In this document: positions 1-9,845 of the stretch, in pieces
Position numbering within the stretch: position 1 is the first letter of the stretch
How the letters are laid out: every line of letters starts with the position of its first letter
Source: Arion vulgaris
Lineage: Eukaryota > Mollusca > Gastropoda > Stylommatophora > Arionidae
NCBI GenBank assembly: GCA_020796225.1
Contig: CM036754.1
Coordinates: 44,806,584-44,870,583, forward strand
Direction: 5' to 3'
Length of the DNA: 64,000 nucleotides
Translations under genes and position numbers: made by a program
Notes under the pieces: model-generated
Told to the model about the DNA's origin: nothing
The model's input: the letters and a program-made list of their open reading frames with translations, nothing else
Databases searched by the model: none

Positions 1-112
1 TCTGCCCTGTTATCGTATAAATTGTTAAATAATTATAATGCAGTCTGCCCTGTTATCGTATAAATTGTTAAATAATTGTAATGCAGTCTGCCCTGTTATC
101 GTATAAATTACT
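1..112. repeat. 43-bp tandem repeat, about 2.6 copies
   Basis: The unit starts TCTGCCCTGTTATCG and recurs at 1, 44 and 87. The third copy breaks off near 110. The array is cut by the window start, so its true length is unknown. Confidence 0.9.
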
Positions 113-279
113 AAAAACTTTGTCGTCTTTTCCCATGCACACCTATTTCTTGGGGCCATTTAATTAGTTTCTCACGCAGAAACTGCCAGACATTAGCCAG
201 CACTTAATAAACCCTACATATGTCATTCTTGAAGTTACAATACATTTTGTTTTCTGATGATACATTTTAAAAGTTTATT

Positions 280-476
280 GCATATCCTTTACAGGACTTT
301 GCGAATCAACCCCAGCTTTTTAACGCTGTTTGTGATTTTTGTAATGGTGGTGCCATCGTCCTTTTGTAAAATCCACGTGAAACAATTTGTAACCAAATTG
401 TCCGCAGCGTGATTTGAACTCAGAACGTCGAGGTTAATAGTCCCAGCCACTATCCCCTAGGCCACAGACGGCACAT
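280..476 (-). mobile_element. S1 SINE copy, internally deleted
   Basis: Read on the minus strand this matches the copy at 28442-28683: the same 3' end (TCCTTTACAGGACTTTGCG on the plus strand) and the same head, with a tRNA-like B-box region (GATTTGAACTCAGAAC on the plus strand). About 50 bp present in the 28.4 kb copy are missing in the middle. Confidence 0.7.
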
Positions 477-807
477 ATACCTGAAAGATGATACATTTAC
501 ACATATTATTACATCGTTTGTTGTTGTTTTTTGGTAGATTTCAAACTGTTCTTTGTGAACTTTCTTGTTTGTTGGAAATCTAGTCTATTTCATTGTGACA
601 ATTATTTTAGTTACACGACTTATGAAACTAATGGTTTTGTTTTCATCTATCCAAGTCCATACTTTTTGTTATTTCTGGTAATGTTAAAAATACGAACGTC
701 GTTGTGTCTTGGGGCGTGCTTCCTGTTGAATAAATGTCATCCTTAGATTCGTTTTTGGTTCATTATATAAAAATATCTTTTGTAGCGTTTTTATCATTTT
801 CTATTTT
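477..807. other. AT-rich DNA without recognised feature
   Basis: T-rich unique sequence with only a short open frame (531-746, 71 codons) of low-complexity composition. I see no gene here. Confidence 0.6.
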
Positions 808-1546
808 TATTTTGATGATTTTTCTTGTTTAGAATATCTACTGTCAGAAGTATTTTGTCGATTTTTCTTGTTTAGAATATCTACTGTCTCAAGTATTTTG
901 TCGATTTTTCTTGTTTAGAATATCTACTGTCAGAAGTATTTTGTCGATTTTTCTTGTTTAGAATATCTACTGTCAGAAGTATTTTGTCGATTTTTCTTGT
1001 TTAGAATATCTACTGTCTCAAGTATTTTGTCGATTTTTCTTGTTTAGAATATCTACTGTCTCAAGTATTCTGTCGATTTTTCTTGTTTAGAATATCTACT
1101 GTCTCAAGTATTTTGTCGATTTTTCTTGTTTAGAATATCTACTGTCTCAAGTATTTTGTCGATTTTTCTTGTTTAGAATATCTACTGTCAGAAGTATTTT
1201 GTCGATTTTTCTTGTTTAGAATATCTACTGTCTCAAGTATTTTGTCGATTTTTCTTGTTTAGAATATCTACTGTCAGAAGTATTTTGTCGATTTTTCTTG
1301 TTTAGAATATCTACTGTCAGAAGTATTTTGTCGATTTTTCTTGTTTAGAATATCTACTGTCTCAAGTATTTTGTCGATTTTTCTTGTTTAGAATATCTAC
1401 TGTCTCAAGTATTTTGTCGATTTTTCTTGTTTAGAATATCTACTGTCTCAAGTATTTTGTCGATTTTTCTTGTTTAGAATATCTACTGTCAGAAGTATTT
1501 TGTCGATTTTTCTTGTTTAGAATATCTACTGTCTCAAGTATTTTGT
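808..1546. repeat. 43-bp tandem array, about 17 copies
   Basis: The unit contains GATTTTTCTTGTTTAGAA and ATCTACTGTC, followed by either AGAAG or TCAAG, so two sub-variants are interspersed. The array ends at TATTTTGTCAGCAAATGC, where it abuts the LINE-A fragment directly. Confidence 0.95.
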
Positions 1547-2090
1547 CAGCAAATGCAAGAATTAACAGTATCTAACATAGATGCAATAAAACAAATCAAA
1601 TCTTAGAACAAATGGCAACAATTTAAAAATGCAAACATGTCACCATGAACACTAAAATAGCATTGTACAACACAATCTTTCTCCCAACATTATGTTACCA
1701 GTGCCAAACCTGGACGCTGACATCAAATGATAGAAGAAAACAAGTCACGATAGAGATGAAGTGTCTACGCAGAAGGCCGGGAGTATCAAGAAGAGGTCGA
1801 TTTAGAAATGAAGACATCAGGAAAAAAGTGAGTACAACATTAGTACTGAACTTCATCAAGAAACAGCAAGTTAAATGGTTCGACTAAATAAACAGATTAC
1901 CAACAGCAATGTTGTCTGATAGAATGGATACATAAATAAAGGCTGACACTAAAAAGGTGGATCTCAGAGGCGACGACAGACACTGTTTATGAAGCGCACA
2001 CAAAAGTTCGTTCTAGAAATATCTTTCTTATCCTCACGCTGTGAGGTAAAACAGGATTAGAGAAATGAAAGAAAGAAAGAGACATCATTG
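1547..2090 (+). mobile_element. LINE-A fragment: reverse transcriptase C-terminus and 3' tail
   Basis: The frame 1645-1887 encodes the region after the RT palm and thumb of a non-LTR retrotransposon: ALYNTIFLPTLCYQCQTWTL, then EMKCLRR...GVSRRGRF, then a stop after QVKWFD where the 9 kb copy continues as WLGHISR. A degraded remainder runs to the 3' end (GTGAGGTAAAACAGGATTAG, then AGAAATGAAAGAAAG). It is 5'-truncated and inactive. The clade is not certain from this piece. Confidence 0.8.
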
Positions 2091-2626
2091 CACTCTGGAC
2101 TTGTTCATAGGTGCTCCGATCTCCTTCGCAAATATTTCCAACGGCGTCCAGCGACTAACCGTCTTGCGACTGAATGTTGATTGATGAGCCTACTCATATA
2201 CCAGTTGGGCTGTTCTTTTATGACTACTCCAATCTTCAATCTAAACCCTTGAAATCTAGAAGTTGGCGTAGATTGGTTGAAATGAAAATCTTCTTTGTGG
2301 CTACAATCTATGAGGGCGTTCAGAATGACAACTCTTATCCATTGGCTGACCCCCTATTATGGCGGCAGAGCCAGCCAACCTGCTTGCTCTCTCATTGACA
2401 TCGACACACATTGTTTACAGATTCTTCTTGGTTACAACAAAATATAATGGATTGGATTAAACACTGTCCACCCGATGTAACCAGTTATCATTCTAATAAC
2501 TTCTTCGTTATTGGTTATATTAGGGCGTGTTTGTCATACAAGTTGGAAAATTAATAATCAGTTCCAGTGACATATCCAAAATTTGATAGTACATTTTGAT
2601 TGCTGTTTCGATTTCACGGTTGAAGA
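2091..2626. other. Mostly unassigned; possible LINE-B tail remnant at its left edge
   Basis: Bases 2082-2130 (CATTGCACTCTGGAC, then CATAGGTGCTC) resemble the antisense 3' end of LINE-B at 37262-37310. The rest shows no gene or repeat I can support. Confidence 0.35.
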
Positions 2627-3053
2627 TTGTTGGATCGTCATTATTGTTGGGTCGTCATTATTGTTGGGTCGTCTTTATTGTTGGGTCGTCTTTATTGTTG
2701 GGTCGTCTTTATTGTTGGGTCGTCATTATTGTTGGTCGTCTTATTGTTGGATCGTCATTATTGTTGGGTCGTCTTATTGTTGAATCGTCATTATTGTTGG
2801 GTCGTCATTATTGTTGAATCGTCATTATTGTTGGGTCGTCATTATTGTTGGATCGTCTTTATTGTTGGATCGTCTTTATTGTTGGGTCGTCATTATTGTT
2901 GGGTCGTCTTTATTGTTGGGTCGTCAATTATTGTTGGATCTCTTTATTGTTGGATCGTCATTATTGTTGGGTCGTCATTATTGTTGGGTCGTCTTTATTG
3001 TTGATGGGTCGTCATTTTGTTGGGTCGTCTTTTTGTTGGGTGTCATATATTGT
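2627..3053. repeat. 17-bp minisatellite, about 25 copies
   Basis: The unit is GGGTCGTCATTATTGTT with GGATC, TTTATT and AATC variants. Because 17 is not a multiple of three, three units (51 bp) give a 17-residue protein period in every forward frame. That explains the overlapping short open frames, which are not genes. Confidence 0.95.
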
Positions 3054-3089
3054 CTTTCATTGAATTGTTTTGTAATGCATTCAGTTCAT

Positions 3090-3278
3090 GTATTTATGGT
3101 GTCCATGTTATGCAACAATATTTCACATGTTCAATGCAGACTCCACGTTTGTAACGATCTTTCGCCTAAGAACAGGTCACTGTAGGCTCAACCATTGTAT
3201 GCACAGAATAAAGTCTGCTCAGATTACACAGTGTGCATGTCAGACAGCAATACAAAATGCGGGGCGTGTGCTGCAATG
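3090..3278 (+). mobile_element. LINE-F fragment: C-terminal cysteine region of a pol
   Basis: The frame encodes IFRLRTGHCRLNHCMHRIK followed by CACQTA and GRVLQ. This is the segment downstream of RNase H in many RNase H-bearing non-LTR elements (pattern FRLRTGHxRLN ... CxC ... HVLQ). It is interrupted after VLQ by a stop, where the sequence switches to LINE-B RNase H. Confidence 0.7.
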
Positions 3279-3372
3279 AGTGAGCGGGCAGGCTTGCATC
3301 AACATCATTGCTTGCCAGAGAGGTGAAGATGAATAAGGGGGATGTTCTTCGGTCTCTTGTTGACTGCCTGGT
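3279..3372 (+). mobile_element. LINE-B fragment: end of RNase H domain
   Basis: TGAGTGAGCGGGCAGGCTTG through GATGTTCTTCGGTCTCTT matches the LINE-B copies at 59400-59500 and 20385-20460 (ERADRLAST ... GELKMDKGDVLRSLHDCL). Only this 30-codon piece is present, joined in the wrong order to a LINE-F C-terminus on its left. Confidence 0.7.
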
Positions 3373-3440
3373 ATGTGGTGACAGTGTTACTATTCTTTGC
3401 TTCCCTTGTGAGCCCCCAAACAACACATGGACGTGCCTAC
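3373..3440 (-). mobile_element. D4 dispersed repeat, head fragment
   Basis: TTACTATTCTTTGCTTCCCT followed by GCCCCC and CACATGG recurs at 26880-26925 and 49755-49800, and as the complement at 47520-47550. Only the head is present. Confidence 0.55.
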
Positions 3441-3485
3441 ATTCCTAGCCCAGCAAACTAACAATATTCTTAGTAAGACTTTCTT

Positions 3486-3735
3486 CATTTGATTGATAGA
3501 ACCATCATCACTGCACTTCGGTGAGTAATCATGTGTGCTTCGATCTCTTTCTTACACCGGAAGATCTCAGCTGCAGTGCACGAACTCCGTAACATCGGTG
3601 AGGGTCCCCGATATAATTCTGAAGATGATGAAGATATTTTCCTAAGAAATTTATTTTAAATCTTTTCTAATGAATTTTGCCCGGGCTACGGTTTTCCAGC
3701 CTACTGTTCTCGAGTGTCTTCAATACGAATAAATA
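3486..3735 (-). mobile_element. S2 SINE, 3' half
   Basis: On the minus strand the order is TCTGGAAAACC... body, GGTCCCTCACCG... , GAGATCTTCCGGTGTAAGAA, then a 3' end GATGATGGTTCTATCAATCA. It matches the plus-strand copy at 4380-4570. The tRNA head is absent. Confidence 0.7.
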
Positions 3736-4160
3736 CCCCGATCATTGTATGAAACGAAACGAGTACTATCTGATGAGAGACGGCCACAGTACCTCCAAGT
3801 TACAGACACCATTTAGTAAGATCCATTAATGCTATCACTAGCTACTAGAGTTGGTTAGCTGAAAGTTAATTTATCATGCCCCGCTGTTGCAGAATGCAGA
3901 CGTACGACCAGTAATCAGATACCCGATACCCTTGACCTCAACTGGTGCATGTTACAGTGGTCTTGATGTCCTTACCGCAGACAGATTATAGTTACTACTG
4001 GTCGTCATCAATCATTTCTAATAGTCTTACTTACCATCAGTCAGATCTGATATTACACTACAGTAAAATAGAGTAGACTTGGTACCATCAAGTGAGGTTT
4101 TTATATTAGTGAAACATTACCAATATCATTTCGATATTATTCTGTCGGGGGACATATATT
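3736..4160. other. Unassigned unique DNA
   Basis: No open frame of note, and no repeat shared with the rest of the window that I can see. Confidence 0.5.
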
Positions 4161-4162
4161 TA

Positions 4163-4606
4163 GAACTCTCTGTGGTGTAGAGGTTAGTTGCTCATCTCTC
4201 GTGCCAAAAGTACCAGCTTCGCTTCACGTGGAGCCATCTGGATATTTTTTCAGAGATCTCTCAGTGTAGGTAAGGTCAAGTTCCTAGTCCTATCGGAGAC
4301 AGACGATAAAACGTATGTCTCGCGCTCAATTTGAGCACGTAAAAGAACTCTTAGCAGTTCAAAATCGACAAGAGCAGGCTGGAAAGTCCCTGCCCGGGCA
4401 AAATTTATTATAAAAGATTAGAAATAACATTCCTACAAAAATATCTTCAGAATTACATTGGGGACCTTCGCCGGTGCTACGGAGTTTGTGCACTGTGCTG
4501 AGATCTTCCTGTTAAGAAATAGATCGGATAACATATGGTTACTCGTCGAAGTCCAATGAAGATGGTCCTATCAATCAATCAATCAATCTATCAATCAATC
4601 TATGCT
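4163..4606 (+). mobile_element. S2 SINE, near full length, with (AATC)n tail
   Basis: The 5' head CTCTGTGGTGTAGAGGTTAG resembles a tRNA A-box region. A shared body follows (TCAGAGATCTCTCAGTGTAG, GGACCTTCGCCGGTGCTACG), then the conserved 3' end GAAGATGGTCCTATCAATCA and a short AATC microsatellite (4570-4605). The best preserved of the four S2 copies, so useful as the reference. Confidence 0.75.
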
Positions 4607-4875
4607 CTATCAGAGTATGCATACTCTGTAATGACTTATTTCTCCTTGTGGAGCACAGGGCCTCAACAGCTGTTCGTCACTTTTCCTGTTGTCCTGTATT
4701 TGTCTGTTTTCTTTATGGCCTCACAGGAAAGTCCAGTCACCTTTAGTTCCTCAAGACGACTCCGTCTCCAGTTCTGTTTAGGACGTCCTCGTTTCCGTTT
4801 TCCTTGCTGGTTCCGCCAGATCAAATACTGAATATACATTAGTATTGTCTGGTCAACCACTAATAACAACTGTTA
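4607..4875 (-). mobile_element. LINE-D type RT C-terminus
   Basis: The minus-strand frame 4663-4869 reads WRNQQGKRKRGRPKQNWRRS, the typical basic C-terminal motif of RTE/CFDP2-like elements, followed by a frame ending near CTCCACAAGGAGAAATAAG (the usual LCSTRR ending). No RT catalytic region remains. Confidence 0.65.
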
Positions 4876-4889
4876 TGAGATAAAGAAGA

Positions 4890-5115
4890 TGATGATATGT
4901 TGGACATACCCTGAGAAGAAATGATGAAAGAATATCAAAGCAGGCATTGAAGTGAGACGCAAAGTGGTCAAGAAAGAGAGAACGTGCTAGGGAGACCCTG
5001 AAACGAATTTACAAAGAGAGATGAGAAATATCGGACTCGAGTCCATGAACGAGATTGAACGAGTTGTCCAGGACAGAGCGGTATGGATAGATTACTTGCA
5101 GATCGTATGTAACGT
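4890..5115 (+). mobile_element. LINE-D type RT C-terminus, second copy
   Basis: A frameshifted reading gives GHTLRRNDERISKQALK, then RKRERARETLKRIYKER, the same C-terminal architecture (GHxLRR ... RGRPxxTWRR ... DRxxW). It lies head-to-head with the copy at 4607-4875, separated by a few bases that include GATGATGAT. Confidence 0.6.
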
Positions 5116-5227
5116 ATAGAGAATGCAAGAATATAGTAATACATGAGAATAGAGAAATAACATATGTAGCTTGTCTGAAAACAGACATCGACCTTAAAGA
5201 TGCAGTGATGATTCTCTTGTCTTGTAC

Positions 5228-5366
5228 AGTGGATCTCTATAGTGAATTAGTTATAGCGTTTGCCTGTTGTTCTGAAGGTTGAAGGTTCGACTCCTGGCCG
5301 AGCCACATATGCAATTTTTTATGAGATATCTACGATTTTTGCAGGAGCTACGGATTTTATTGATTA
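5228..5366 (+). mobile_element. S3 tRNA-derived SINE
   Basis: The head holds a B-box GGTTCGACTCC at about 5284 and an A-box-like TAGTGAATTAG upstream. The 3' part GCAGGAGCTACGGATTT matches the minus-strand copy at 59560-59590 (GCTGGAGCTACGGAG). The 3' end passes straight into AGCAGT repeats. Confidence 0.65.
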
Positions 5367-6720
5367 AAGTAGCAGAAGTAACAGCAGTAGCAGCAGTAGC
5401 AGCAGTAGTAGCAGCAGCAATAGCAGTAGTAACAGCAATAGCAGCAGTATTGACAATAATAGTAGAAAGATGCACCTCGGTAAAGAGGAGACTGCAGCGA
5501 AGGTTAGTAACAGCAATAGCAGCAGTATTGACAATAATAATAGAAAGATGCACCCGGGAAAGAGGAGACTACAGCGAAGGTTAGTAACAGTAATAGCAGC
5601 AGTATTGACAATAATAGTAGAAAGATGCACCACGGTAAAGAGGAGACTACAGCGAAGGTTAGTAACAGCAATAGCAGCAGCATGACACTAATAAGAAAGA
5701 TGCACCGTAGATGACTCTGCAGGTTAGAACAGCAATAGCAAGTATTGACAATAATAATGAAGATGCACCCTGGAAAGGAGACTACAGCGAAGGTTCAGTA
5801 ACAGCAATAGGCAGATTGACATATAATAATAGAAGATGCACTCTGGTAATGAGGAGACTACAGGAAGGTTAGTTAACAGCAATAGCAGCAGTATTGACAA
5901 TAATAGTAGAAAGATGCACCACGGTAAAGAGGAGACTACAGCGAAGGTTAGTAACAGCAATAGCAGCAGTATTGACAATAATAGTAGAAAGATGCACCCC
6001 GGTAAAGAGGAGACTACAGCGAAGGTTAGTAACAGCAATAGCAGCAGTATTGACAATAATAATAGAAAGATGCACCCCGGTAAAGAGGAGACTACAGCGA
6101 AGGTTAGTAACAGCAATAGCAGCAGTATTGACAATAATAATAGAAAGATGCACCCCGGTAAAGAGGAGACTACAGCGAAGGTTAGTAACAGCAATAGCAG
6201 CAGTATTGACAATAATAATAGAAAGATGCACCCCGGTAAAGAGGAGACTACAGCGAAGGTTAGTAACAGCAATAGCAGCAGTATTGACAATAATAATAGA
6301 AAGATGCACCCTGTAAAGAGGAGACTACAGCGAAGGTTAGTAACAGCAATAGCAGCAGTATTGACAATAATAATAGAAAGATGCACCCCGGTAAAGAGGA
6401 GACTACAGCGAAGGTTAGTAACAGCAATAGCAGCAGTATTGACAATAATAATAGAAAGATGCACCCGGTAAGAGGAGACTACAGGAAGGTTAGTAACAGC
6501 AATAGCAGCAGTATTGACAATAATAGTAGAAAGATGCACCGGAAAGAGGAGACTACAGCGAAGGTTAGTAACAGCAATAGCAGCAGTATTGACAATAATA
6601 ATAGAAAGATGCACCCCGGTAAAGAGGAGACTACAGCGAAGGTTAGTAACAGCAATAGCAGCAGTATTGACAATAATAATAGAAAGATGCACCCCGGTAA
6701 AGAGGAGACTACAGCGAAGG
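5367..6720 (+). repeat. 78-bp tandem array, about 16 copies, derived in part from LINE-C
   Basis: The left 80 bp are imperfect GCAGTA/GCAGCA repeats. From about 5450 the unit is 78 bp: GTTAGTAACAGCAATAGC, AGCAGTATTGACAATAAT, AGAAAGATGCACCCCGG, TAAAGAGGAGACTACAGCG. The part from AGAAAGATGCACC to GAGGAGA aligns with the LINE-C 3' coding region at 54308-54335 (AGAAGGAGGCATCCTGGC, AAAGAGGAGA), and the encoded HPGKEE is shared. The last unit continues into the LINE-C 3' end. Open frames in several registers exist because 78 is a multiple of three. Confidence 0.9.
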
Positions 6721-6860
6721 TGGATTCAGGATGCAAATGGTGATTTGAGGAATGACGGCTGCAGAGGTGGTACCTTTGGCCTATAACAGAGAGAACTACC
6801 GAAGGAAAGTTAGGGTGGCAAAGTTCTGGTCAAGACAAGCTATTTGATGATGATGTACTA
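6721..6860 (+). mobile_element. LINE-C 3' end
   Basis: ATTCAGGATGCAAATGGTG, GAATGACGGCTGCAGAGG, GGCAAAGTTCTGGTCAAGAC, AAGCTATTTGATGATGATG: the same order as at 22376-22510 and 54350-54470. The GATGATGATG run is the element's microsatellite tail. Confidence 0.8.
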
Positions 6861-7245
6861 GTAGTACGACAGTTGTAGTCCTGTGTTCCGTTTGGGAGGT
6901 TCATCTTTGGGAGTAGATTAATCAAACCAGACAAAACTAACTTCCACAAGTTTTCTTATTTTTTTTTTTTTTTTTTTGCATTGAATCAAAAATTATGGTC
7001 TGCTGACCTGTACAGGCCCGGAGCCATCAGTTGCCGGTGCGTAGTCATTATAATGAAACTTTATACCCAATTTATTTGTCTTCTCACTCGAGCTCTGATT
7101 TTGTACAATATTCAATGAACAGGATTGATTCTCGATACAAACATAATATTCGCCATTATATTTCATTCCAAAAGCGATTGATAGAACTCTTTCAATATAT
7201 ATACATCATCGAATTTCATATCACGAATCTCACAAGATCTTAATA
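6861..7245. other. Unassigned; contains a T17-19 run at 6959-6977
   Basis: Apart from the homopolymer run I see nothing that repeats elsewhere in the window and no credible coding sequence. Confidence 0.5.
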
Positions 7246-7410
7246 AATGCTAATGTAAGGCACTGGCGTATAATTTCTATCTCACAATTCTATTAAAATC
7301 AGATAAACTTGCAAACATAAATGTACATGCTAATGTAACGCACTGGTGTATAATTTCTATCTCACAATTCTAATATAATCAGATAAACTTGCAAACATAA
7401 ATCTAAATAT
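7246..7410. repeat. Tandem duplication, about 81 bp x 2
   Basis: GCTAATGTAAGGCACTGGCG and GCTAATGTAACGCACTGGTG begin two adjacent copies that continue through ATCAGATAAACTTGCAAACA. Confidence 0.85.
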
Positions 7411-7487
7411 ACATGTACTTTAAAAGAAGATCAATTTAAAATGATCAATGTCATATTAAAATGTCAATAAATAATCAATTGAAAGTC

Positions 7488-8365
7488 GATCCGCTATTGA
7501 TGATGCATAATTCTTGCCACCCCAACAGTCCTCCGGAATTTCTCTCTCATAGGCCAGATGTCCTGCCACTGCAGCTGTCATGCTCGAACGATCAGTTACA
7601 TCCTGAATTCATCTTCTCCGTGGTCTTTCTCTTCTTCTCTTTGCCGGTATGCTTCCTTCCATGATGGTTTATCCAGTCCTTCATGTCTTTTTATATGTCC
7701 AAAATATCTCCATTTTGTTCTTTCTTATTTGTAGCATCAGCCAGTTTTCTTTGATTTTGAGTTCTTTCTGGATAGATCTATTTGTTCTCTTCTATGTCCA
7801 TGATATACGAATGACTCTTCTGTAAAACTTATATTCAAAAGTACAGATATGTCTTTCCACTGTCTTATTAAATGTTCATGTTTCACACCCATACTTTGCC
7901 ACTGGGAATATGCATGCTCTTAGTATTCTGATCTTTAGTTGTTTAATTTTTGTAAAGCCATGTTTGTTCTTCTTTTAATTTCCTTTATCCCATTTCCATC
8001 TGTTGTTAGCAGTGAACCAAGATACTCAAAACTGTTCACATTTTCTACTTTCCCTCCATTGATAAAAATATCATTTGTCATGTTCGTTTTATCTGTTATC
8101 ATTTTTTGTGTGTGGCCACATTGAGATATAGATTTTGTTTTTCGCTTTTATCTTTCCCTTCCTTTAATAATTTCTCAATCCCTTTTTGTGATTTCTCTTC
8201 CTCCGTTTATAAAAGAATCGTATTGTTCTTTTCCGCTATCTTCGGTAACATTCCTCATGATGTTTTCTGCATATATGTTCAACAGATAAGACGACAAAAT
8301 GCAGTATTGTCTGAATCCCTGCCATATGTCAAACCAATTGGATGTATCATCACATGTTCTTAAAT
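7488..8365 (-). mobile_element. LINE-C reverse transcriptase fragment
   Basis: Read on the minus strand: YLLNIYAENIMRN (the usual SPYLFNIYAE of the RT palm), then INGG...VENVNSFEYLGSLLTTDG, then YGCETWTFNKTV, RISWT.KRTNRSIQ, and the end AGHLAYERE..RRTVGVAR. The FEYLGSLLTTDG stretch is a strong non-LTR RT signature. Stops and frameshifts are frequent, and the expected YADD box between AENIMRN and FEYLGS is not visible, apparently deleted. The 3' end at 7488 shows the GATGATG-type tail (on the plus strand ATTGATGATGC). Confidence 0.8.
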
Positions 8366-8855
8366 CCTAAAGTCTAAAAGACATATATATTGTTCTTTAA
8401 TGTCATGTTATCTATTGTTATTTATGTCGTTCAAAGTGCTGGTCTATTTATTTATTCAAACTTAGTTGTTGAATCATACATTTCTTACTGGACAATTCTG
8501 CGCACATGTATTTAATATTGTAGTCTGGGCCACACACAAAAATGCTTAATAGATGGAATATGTCATTTCGGGTTATCATAGTTTTCATTACCCTATATTT
8601 TGTAATTCTGATTTGCGTCAGTGTTGTCGCAAAGTGTAGAGGGTTGGGTGGAGAAGTGGCTGGAGGAAATGGTATGAGTTTTTCTTCTTCTAATCAGTAC
8701 AGTGCCACTGTGTAAGAGGATTCAATGGATAACATTTCATGCCCTAGGGTCGGGTAAGTTCAACGTTGGAGATGTGTTAGCTATGAATATCTTAATGTGT
8801 TTGTGACGCTTGGTAACATTGTAGAATTCAGTAAGTATAATATCTTTGAGTCTAT
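8366..8855. other. Unassigned AT-rich DNA
   Basis: No gene, array or shared repeat recognised. Confidence 0.5.
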
Positions 8856-9012
8856 GGTTGACGATTGTATGAATTTCTATTTGTTTGATGTTAAATTAAA
8901 TGTTTGATGTATATATAAGCGGTTATAGTACGCTAATGCATTCGCCAAGATAAATGTGTGGGTATGTATGCGAGTGTGTGTGTGTCTGTGTGGGCATATG
9001 TATGTGCGAGTC
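8856..9012 (+). repeat. Direct repeat, left copy (partner 9683-9845)
   Basis: TCTATGGTTGACGATTGTAT, CTAATGCATTCGCCA, ATAAATGTGTGG, TATGTGCGAGTCT recur in the same order at 9683-9845. The two diverged copies flank the LINE-A fragment. Confidence 0.75.
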
Positions 9013-9560
9013 TTCTTCTTCTTCTTCTTTTCTCTAATACTGTTTGACCTCACAGAGTCAGATTAAGAAGAGATTTCTAGAACATACTTTTGTGTGCGTT
9101 TCATAAAGAGTGTTTTTCGTCCCCTCTGTTATCTCTGGGATCCACCTTTTGCGTTGATGACCTTTTGCTTTGTATCCACTGTATCGGAGTGGCATTGCTC
9201 TTTGTGGCTCACTGTCTGTTGGTGATCGGCTAATGTGACCGAGCCATTTAATTTGTTCTTTCTTAATGAAGTTCAGTACTGATGTTGTACCCACATTTTT
9301 CCTGATGTCTTCATCTCTCAATCGGTCTCTTCTTGTTACTCCCAGCATTCTACTTATACACTTCATCTCTGTCGTGACTAGTTTTCTTTTATCATTTGAT
9401 GTCAACGTCCAGGCTTGACACTTGTAGCATAATGTGGAGAGAAAGATTGTGTTGTACATTGCTCTTTTTGTGTTCATGGTGACATGTTTACATTTTTATA
9501 TTGGCGCCATTTGTCCTATTATTTGATTTGTTTTAAAGTATCAATGTTAGATTTTGTTAG
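9013..9560 (-). mobile_element. LINE-A fragment, best preserved copy
   Basis: The minus frame 9058-9477 (139 codons, intact) encodes the RT C-terminus: AMYNTIFLSTLCYKCQAWTL, TSNDKRKLVTTEMKCISRML, GVTRRDRLRDEDIRKN, IKWLGHISRSP, then GHQRKRWIPEI and a stop. Upstream (9480-9560) lies the AATCTAACATTGATAC segment that is tandemly amplified at 36.3-36.8 kb. The 3' end is AGAGAAAAGAAGAAGAAG. No RT palm is present, so it is a 5'-truncated relic. Good reference for the family. Confidence 0.85.
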
Positions 9561-9682
9561 TTATTCTCCCATCTGCTAAAATATATTCCATAGTTATGTA
9601 AAGTCTTTAACTAATTTTAATGGTCATTTGTCGATGAAGATATTGGTAGTGTTTTCCTCTTATAGTCAATCTCACTACTACG

Positions 9683-9845
9683 ATTTTGTCTATGGTTGAT
9701 GGTTGCTGAACTTTTTTATTGTCTGTTGTTAAATAAATGTATATGCAAGCTGTTTAGCGCGTTAATGCATTCGCCAACATAAATGTGTGGTTATGTAGGC
9801 GTGTGTACGTGTGTGTCTGTATAGGAATATGCATGTGCGAGTCTG
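9683..9845 (+). repeat. Direct repeat, right copy (partner 8856-9012)
   Basis: TCTATGGTTGATGGTTGCTG, GTTAATGCATTCGCCA, CATAAATGTGTGG, ATGCATGTGCGAGTCT. Same order and orientation as the left copy. Confidence 0.75.

Noticed and set aside
5724..6743. Protein of 322 codons (minus) or 211 codons (plus) with 26-residue repeats
   Set aside because: Open in several frames on both strands because the DNA unit is 78 bp. The origin from LINE-C sequence explains the HPGKEE motif.
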